This document shows, one piece after another, positions 6,767 through 10,642 of a stretch of 10,642 nucleotides of DNA (position 1 is the stretch's first letter; the number at the start of each line of letters is the position of its first letter). A program made the position numbers and the translations under genes. The DNA comes from an uncultured Collinsella sp. (lineage in GTDB: Bacteria; Actinomycetota; Coriobacteriia; Coriobacteriales; Coriobacteriaceae). Under the pieces are notes generated by a model that saw only the letters and a program-made list of their open reading frames with translations, made no database searches and was not told the DNA's origin. Location of the stretch: assembly GCA_902495545.1 (NCBI GenBank), contig CABUXM010000069.1:1-10642 (forward strand), in the 5' to 3' direction.

Positions 6767-6806
6767 CGGCTTTGAGCCGGAAAACTGCAACGGAGACGGG
6801 TTTTCC
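6767..6806 (-). other. Inverted repeats just before the pheT ribosome binding site
   Basis: Two overlapping inverted repeats lie between the large palindrome and pheT: CGGCT-TTG-AGCCG (6767-6779) and GGAAAAC with GTTTTCC (6779-6785 and 6800-6806). The second shares its outer arm with the large palindrome at 6801-6893, so the two structures compete. They lie about 15 bases upstream of the AAAGGAG of pheT and could affect its translation or the 5' end of a processed message. Confidence 0.4.
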
Positions 6807-6893
6807 AAGTGCCGCAGATTGCCTTGAAAGAGGAGGGCCGCGTACTTAGGTACGCAACCGACGATTGAAAGGCAAGGTGCGGTGCTTGGGAAA
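6801..6893. repeat. 93-base nested palindrome between pheS and pheT
   Basis: Paired arms step inward: TTTTCCAAG 6801-6809 with CTTGGGAAA 6885-6893 (one G-T pair), CCGCA 6812-6816 with TGCGG 6878-6882, TTGCCTT 6819-6825 with AAGGCAA 6869-6875, and a central hairpin GCGTAC-TTAG-GTACGC at 6840-6855. It fills most of the pheS-pheT gap. No T run follows it on the minus strand, so it does not look like a simple terminator. Its size and nested layout resemble the elements at 4182-4276 and 10142-10228, although the sequences differ. Confidence 0.75.
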
Positions 6894-6903
6894 GCCGCCG
6901 GGA

Positions 6904-7980
6904 CTAGAACTGATTTAAGAAGCGCATATCGCCCGTCATCAGCGTTCTGAGGTCGGGCAGGTCGTAGCGCAGGGCCGCGACGCGTTCGGCGCCAATGCCA
7001 AAGGCGAAGCCGGTATACTTCTCGGGGTCGATGCCACAGTTGATAAGAACGTTGGGGTCGACCATGCCGCAGCCCAGGATCTCGATCCAGCCGCTGTGCT
7101 TGCAGAAGTTGCAACCCTTGCCGCCGCAGACGTGGCAGCTCACGTCCACCTCGCAGCTGGGCTCGGTGAAGGGGAAGAAGTGCGGGCGGTAGCGCGTCTT
7201 ACGGTCCTCGCCAAACATGCACTTAACAAAGTAGTCGAGCGTGCCCTTAAGGTCGCCAAAGGTGATACCCTCGTCGACGACCAGGCCCTCGATCTGGTTG
7301 AACTGCGGCAGGTGGCAAGCGTCGGCCGTATCGGGACGGTAAACGGTGCCCGGGCAGATCATGTAGATGGGCGGCTTCTGTGACTCCATTGTGTGGATCT
7401 GCACGCCCGAGGTCTGGGTGCGCAGCAGCACGTCGGACTCGCCGTGAGCGTGAGCCTCGGGATGCGCGACGCTGCCGGGGTTGTTGTCGACCACATAGAA
7501 CGTGTCGCGAGCCGAGCGGCTCGGGTGATCCATGGGCGCGTTGAGCGCGGTGAAGTTGTAGTAGGAGGTGTCGACCATGGGGCCGGACTCGACGGTGTAG
7601 CCGATGCCGCAGAAGATGTCCTCGGCCTCCTCAATGATCTGCTTGATCAGGTGCTGGTGACCGATCTGCGGACGGATACCCGGCAGCGTGATGTCGACGG
7701 CCTCGTGCTCCAGTGCGTGCCTGAGGGCGGCGGCCTTCATCTCGGTGTTGCGCTCGTCGAGCATGCCCTCGATCAGCTGGCGCATCTCGTTGGCGCGCTT
7801 ACCCATCACGGGACGATCCTCGGGGGCGAGCTTGCCCATCATGCGCATCAGGCCGGTAATGCGACCCTTGCGGCCGAGCAGCTCAACGCGCGCAGCCTCG
7901 AGCTTGGCGGCGTCGTCGGCGCCTGCGACGAGCTCCTTGGCCTCTTCCTCGAGTTTGACCAGATCATCAATCAGACTCAT
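6904..7980 (-). CDS. pheS: Phenylalanine--tRNA ligase subunit alpha
   Basis: The catalytic alpha subunit of phenylalanyl-tRNA synthetase, 358 residues, joining Phe to tRNA-Phe with ATP in the cytoplasm. An N-terminal coiled-coil arm (about 1-90) precedes the class II core. Class II motif 2 is around GTVYRPDTADACHLPQFNQ (211-229) and motif 3 is FAFGIGAERVAALRYDLPDL (325-344). The FPFTEPSCEVDV segment (269-280) lines the Phe pocket. Residues 282-293 hold two CxxC pairs (CHVC, CNFC), a small zinc-knuckle-like insert seen in many PheS proteins of anaerobes. The start is ATG 7980, with AAAGGG five bases before it; the frame is open upstream, but that part overlaps the leader and lacks conservation. 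A T-box leader lies 86 bases upstream. Confidence 0.98.
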   Translation of the reverse strand: MSLIDDLVKLEEEAKELVAGADDAAKLEAARVELLGRKGRITGLMRMMGKLAPEDRPVMGKRANEMRQLIEGMLDERNTEMKAAALRHALEHEAVDITLPGIRPQIGHQHLIKQIIEEAEDIFCGIGYTVESGPMVDTSYYNFTALNAPMDHPSRSARDTFYVVDNNPGSVAHPEAHAHGESDVLLRTQTSGVQIHTMESQKPPIYMICPGTVYRPDTADACHLPQFNQIEGLVVDEGITFGDLKGTLDYFVKCMFGEDRKTRYRPHFFPFTEPSCEVDVSCHVCGGKGCNFCKHSGWIEILGCGMVDPNVLINCGIDPEKYTGFAFGIGAERVAALRYDLPDLRTLMTGDMRFLNQF

Positions 7981-8066
7981 GTCTTCCCTTTCGTCTCTCG
8001 CGCTCCCCGCTCGCCGGGACGACTGCCGCCGCCCAGCGTTGCGAAAACGCGGCCCGGTTCGGTAAC

Positions 8067-8106
8067 AAAAAAACCGCCCTCGGGCATGTGCATTGCCCAA
8101 GGACGG
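8067..8106 (-). terminator. T-box attenuator (intrinsic terminator) before pheS
   Basis: On the minus strand, 13-base arms (8106-8094 and 8086-8074, two imperfect pairs) around a 7-base loop are followed by seven T (8073-8067). The upstream arm directly follows the T-box core, so terminator and antiterminator can exclude each other. Confidence 0.9.
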
Positions 8107-8351
8107 TTGAATTCCGCGGTACCACCTTGTTTGACCCGGCGGATGTCTGGCCCGCCGTGCCCACTCTGCGCCCCTTATCGCGAGGCTCACGGCTTCCCTA
8201 CTGGGGCTTCGCCGCCGCTAGCCGCGCGCCCGTTGAGGTCGCTGCTCGGGAGTGAACGCTTGGCCCTTGCCACCGCAGGAAGGCTTGCAGCCCATGACCT
8301 TCCCTCTCTTGCCGGCGACGCGGCGGGCAAAACCCTCTCCGTCAACGCATT
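8067..8351 (-). promoter_or_regulatory. T-box riboswitch, tRNA-Phe specific, controlling pheST
   Basis: On the minus strand, the conserved T-box core AAGGTGGTACCGCGG (around 8113-8127) is followed by a terminator (8067-8106). Stem I closes with CGTTGA-C-GG (8347-8339) pairing CCTCAACG (8238-8231). Inside are an AGAGAGG GA-motif (about 8302-8310), a GGTGGCA apical segment, and the specifier UUC (8256-8254) followed by A, as in the T-box consensus. UUC is a Phe codon, which matches the downstream pheS. Uncharged tRNA-Phe should pair with the specifier by its anticodon and with UGGU in the antiterminator bulge by its ACCA end, stopping terminator formation and raising pheST expression. The exact 5' end is inferred from the candidate promoter. 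Confidence 0.92.
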
Positions 8352-8358
8352 GGGCTAT

Positions 8359-8367
8359 AGGATACCA
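8359..8367 (-). promoter_or_regulatory. Candidate extended -10 promoter of the pheST T-box leader
   Basis: TGG followed by TATCCT on the minus strand gives an extended -10 element about eight bases before the inferred 5' end of stem I. No clear -35 is visible. The same TGG-plus-hexamer form appears before the phospholipase C-like gene. Confidence 0.4.
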
Positions 8368-8436
8368 CATTGTGTGAGCGTATCGCCGCGTTCCGTTTTG
8401 TTCGTGCTGGGTACAAGGCAGGTAGCTGTGCAAACT

Positions 8437-8465
8437 GGCCGAGCACCCGCCTGCGGCGCTCGGCC
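8437..8465 (+). other. Stem-loop in the leader of the M32 carboxypeptidase gene
   Basis: Perfect 8-base GC-rich arms GGCCGAGC and GCTCGGCC enclose 13 bases, ending ten bases before the AAGGA ribosome site of the gene starting at 8486. No T run follows, so it is not a terminator. It could protect the 5' end of the message or influence translation. I see no clear plus-strand promoter in the rest of the divergent region (8352-8485). Confidence 0.45.
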
Positions 8466-8485
8466 TGCGAGATTAAGGATACGGT

Positions 8486-10069
8486 ATGGGAAAGAAACTC
8501 GATAAGAAGGCCAAGGCCGCCGTGGCAAAGGCTGCCAAGGGCGTCAAGGCTGCTAAAGTCGACAAGGCCGTCAAAAAGTTCCGCAAACTCGAGGGCAAGC
8601 TGTGGACTCGCGAGTACCTGCTCAAGATTGCCGAGTTCGATGGAGCGACGATTGCTCCTGCCAACGGCGCAGCAGCGCGTGCCGACGCCATGGGCACGCT
8701 TGCCGGTGAGCATCACAAGCTGCTGACCAGCGAGAAGTCCGTTGAGCTCGTACGCTCGTTAGCGCGCGAGACCGTCGCCGGCGGCAAAATCGACGACCCG
8801 CAGCTGCTCGACGAGATCCGCGTGCTCGGCCGCGACCAGCGCGAGGCAAGCGTTATTCCTACCGAGGAGGCCGAGGCCTGGACCAGGCTCACCTGCGAGG
8901 CCGACGCCGTGTGGCATAAAGCAAAGGCGGCCAACGACTGGGCAAGCTTTGAGCCCTATGTGGACAAGATTGTGGGCCAGCTCAAGCATCAGGCCGAGCT
9001 TATGGACCCCAAGCGCGACCCATACGACGTTTGGCTCGACCAGTACGAGCGCGACCTTTCGGCCAAGAGCTTCGACGCGTTTTGCGATGAGGTCAAGGCG
9101 ACGGTCGTGCCGCTCGTGCACGCCATCGGCGAACGCGGTCAGCAACCCGCTGCAGACTTTTTGCACGCCCGCGTGCCCGAGGCCGCCCAGCGCGCCATGA
9201 GCTTCGACCTTATGAAGCTTGTCGGCCTGAACCTGGACGACACCACGCTTGCCTTTACCGAGCACCCGTTTAGCGAGGGCTTTGCCGTGGGTGACGCGCG
9301 CATCGCGACACACATCTACGAGGACGATTGCATCTCCAACGTCTACAGCATCATCCACGAGGCGGGACACGCCATGTACGAGCTGGGCGTCAATCCTGCC
9401 TATGCGCGCACCTGTCTTGAGGGTGGCACCTCCATGGGCATCCACGAGAGCCAGAGCCGCTTCTTCGAGAACACCGTGGGTCGCAGCCGCGCCTTTATGG
9501 GACCGCTGCTCGAGGTGCTGCGCCGCCACGCACCCGAGGTCTACGGCAACGTCGACGAGGACACGCTCTACCGCGCCGTGAACATCGCGCAGCCGTCGTT
9601 GATCCGCACCGAGGCCGACGAGCTCACCTATCCGCTGCACGTTATGGTGCGCTACGAGATCGAGCGCATGCTGTTTGCCGGCGAGGCCACGGCCAAGGAC
9701 ATCCCCGCACTTTGGAATCGCTTTATGAACGAGTACCTGGGCATTCCCGTTCCCGACGACACGCGCGGCTGTCTGCAGGATACGCACTGGAGCGGCGGAT
9801 CGTTTGGCTACTTCCCCACCTATGCGCTGGGCAGCGCCTACGACGCCATGTTCGTGCCGGCCATGTGCCGCGACGGCGTCGACCTCAATGGCGCCTGTGC
9901 GAGCGGCGACCTGGCACCCGTCCGCACCTGGCTGGGCGAGCACATTTGGCAGTGGGGCCGCGCCAAAGACGCGCCGGAACTCATCAAGGGCGCCTGCGGC
10001 ATGGCCTTTGACGCCCGCTACTACTGCAGCTACCTGCAGGACAAGTTCACCACGCTGTACGAGCTGTAA
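8486..10069 (+). CDS. M32 family metallocarboxypeptidase
   Basis: A cytoplasmic zinc carboxypeptidase of 527 residues (thermostable carboxypeptidase 1 / Taq-type, MEROPS M32), removing C-terminal residues from peptides. Family signatures in order: HPF 260-262, zinc site HEAGH 291-295 (two His ligands and the catalytic Glu), third ligand Glu321 in HESQSRFFEN, IRTEADELTYPLH 373-385 and GYFPTYALGSAY 441-452. The core resembles family members from about residue 28. The preceding tail is rich in Lys and Ala (KKAKAAVAKAAKGVKAAK), unlike typical members. Where many members have WD-ET-MP near the N-terminus, this one has FDGATIAP. The start ATG 8486 has AAGGA six bases before it. There is no signal peptide. 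It is divergent from pheST and probably a single-gene transcript that scavenges peptides. Confidence 0.95.
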   Translation: MGKKLDKKAKAAVAKAAKGVKAAKVDKAVKKFRKLEGKLWTREYLLKIAEFDGATIAPANGAAARADAMGTLAGEHHKLLTSEKSVELVRSLARETVAGGKIDDPQLLDEIRVLGRDQREASVIPTEEAEAWTRLTCEADAVWHKAKAANDWASFEPYVDKIVGQLKHQAELMDPKRDPYDVWLDQYERDLSAKSFDAFCDEVKATVVPLVHAIGERGQQPAADFLHARVPEAAQRAMSFDLMKLVGLNLDDTTLAFTEHPFSEGFAVGDARIATHIYEDDCISNVYSIIHEAGHAMYELGVNPAYARTCLEGGTSMGIHESQSRFFENTVGRSRAFMGPLLEVLRRHAPEVYGNVDEDTLYRAVNIAQPSLIRTEADELTYPLHVMVRYEIERMLFAGEATAKDIPALWNRFMNEYLGIPVPDDTRGCLQDTHWSGGSFGYFPTYALGSAYDAMFVPAMCRDGVDLNGACASGDLAPVRTWLGEHIWQWGRAKDAPELIKGACGMAFDARYYCSYLQDKFTTLYEL

Positions 10070-10141
10070 GGATTGACCAGCACGCCATCGCCAACGCCAA
10101 CCATGTTGACGCCAATGTCTTGGCAACGTCAGCGAAAACGA

Positions 10142-10228
10142 CCCTAAGCGAGCAAGGTGACGTGAAATGAAAGGGCGCTGACCTTCTGGTCGCGCCCTTG
10201 AAATTGAACGTCAGATTGCCGCTTAGGG
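10142..10228. repeat. 87-base nested palindrome between the carboxypeptidase and glmM
   Basis: Outer arms CCCTAAGCG 10142-10150 and CGCTTAGGG 10220-10228 are perfect. Next come TGACGT 10158-10163 and ACGTCA 10208-10213. The centre is a strong hairpin, AAGGGCG and CGCCCTT with GACC-TTCT-GGTC at the tip (10171-10199). Only short, broken T runs flank the centre, so it may be a weak bidirectional terminator between two converging genes. A smaller hairpin-like repeat (GCCAA, TTGGC) lies just upstream near 10115-10128. Confidence 0.7.
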
Positions 10229-10247
10229 ACGTTTGCAGCGTCGAGCC

Positions 10248-10275
10248 GTTACGCGGTTTGGTAAAACCGCGTAAC
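10248..10275 (-). terminator. Terminator-like hairpin at the glmM stop
   Basis: Perfect 12-base arms (10248-10259 and 10264-10275) around a 4-base loop form a very stable hairpin whose first base is the last base of the glmM stop codon. No T tract follows on the minus strand, so it may mark a processed 3' end rather than a classical intrinsic terminator. Confidence 0.5.
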
Positions 10276-10642
10276 TACAGAGCCTCGAGTGCGCTAGCGA
10301 TGCGCTTCATGGCGGCGTCGGCGGCCGATTGGTCCGGAGCCTCAGCCAGCACGCGAATCACCGACTCGGTTCCGCTCTTGCGCACCAGCACGCGGCCCTC
10401 GCCCGCCAGCGACGCCTCGGCCTCGGCGATGGCGGCCTGCACGCCCATGTTGCCCAGCGCGGCGTCCTTATCCGCCACGCGCACGGCAACCTGCGCTTGC
10501 GGCAGCAGCTTGCATGGAGCCGCGAGCTGCGAGAGCGTCTCGCGCTCGGCACGAATCACTTCCATCACGCGCAGCGAGGTCATAATGCCGTCGCCCGTGC
10601 GCTCGATATCGCCAAAGATCGTATGACCCGTCTGCTCGCCGC
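10275..10642 (-). CDS. glmM: Phosphoglucosamine mutase, C-terminal part (5' end outside the window)
   Basis: The last 122 residues of GlmM, which converts glucosamine-6-phosphate to glucosamine-1-phosphate for peptidoglycan precursors (UDP-GlcNAc). At the window edge GEQTGHTIF matches the sugar-binding loop GEQSGH of domain 3, with Thr for Ser. TGDGIMTSLRVMEV follows, and domain 4 carries the phosphate-binding loop RVLVRKSGTESVIRV, where most GlmM proteins have RPSGTEP. The protein ends with MKRIASALEAL and a TAG at 10277-10275. The catalytic serine loop and metal site lie in the missing N-terminal part. A related phosphohexomutase is possible, but the loop spacing and GEQ motif favour GlmM. 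It converges on the carboxypeptidase gene, separated by about 205 bases of palindromic sequence. Confidence 0.9.
   Translation of the reverse strand, partial: GEQTGHTIFGDIERTGDGIMTSLRVMEVIRAERETLSQLAAPCKLLPQAQVAVRVADKDAALGNMGVQAAIAEAEASLAGEGRVLVRKSGTESVIRVLAEAPDQSAADAAMKRIASALEAL

Noticed and set aside
7981..8190. Longer PheS starting at 8190
   Set aside because: The added residues are translated from the T-box terminator and antiterminator, and PheS homology begins at the ATG at 7980, which has its own ribosome site.
8759..10126. 455-codon minus-strand frame opposite the M32 carboxypeptidase
   Set aside because: It is the antisense of a gene with an intact zinc site and family motifs, with no domain or ribosome site of its own.

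Overview
The window is a GC-rich chromosomal segment of housekeeping and transport genes. I see no mobile element, CRISPR array, rRNA or tRNA. Gene content and style suggest an anaerobic actinobacterium of the Coriobacteriia, probably Collinsella or a close relative: a cbiM-cbiQ-cbiO metal transporter with a long CbiM, pheS-pheT behind a T-box leader, an M32 carboxypeptidase, and a GlmM with the variant loop RKSGTES. The organism is an inference from protein style, not from a marker gene.

Layout, left to right. (1) The 3' end of a plus-strand gene, probably pyruvate kinase, closes with a strong terminator (1-181). (2) A short gene-free gap holds an open, protein-like frame without a start (184-321). 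(3) A minus-strand gene resembles zinc-dependent phospholipase C (318-1166). (4) The minus-strand cluster cbiM-cbiQ-cbiO (3963 down to 1247) encodes an energy-coupling-factor importer for cobalt or nickel; cbiM and cbiQ overlap. (5) A 325-base gene-free region (3964-4288) holds a candidate cbiM promoter with an operator-like inverted repeat, a partly foldable stretch, and a 95-base nested palindrome that contains the pheT terminator. (6) pheT and pheS (minus, 6742-4289 and 7980-6904) encode the two subunits of phenylalanyl-tRNA synthetase. They are separated by 161 bases, most of it a second nested palindrome. (7) A T-box leader (about 8351-8067) carries a UUC (Phe) specifier and a terminator, and should switch pheST on when tRNA-Phe is uncharged. 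(8) Divergent from it, a plus-strand M32 metallocarboxypeptidase (8486-10069) carries an unusual Lys/Ala-rich N-terminal tail. (9) A third nested palindrome (10142-10228) and a terminator-like hairpin separate it from the 3' end of glmM (minus, 10275-10642, cut by the window edge).

No wholly new system is evident. The less ordinary signals are the large nested palindromes in three intergenic gaps, one of them inside the pheS-pheT operon; the inverted repeat just after the cbiM promoter, where no cobalamin riboswitch is visible; the histone-H1-like tail on the carboxypeptidase; and the orphan coding-like fragment at 184-321.
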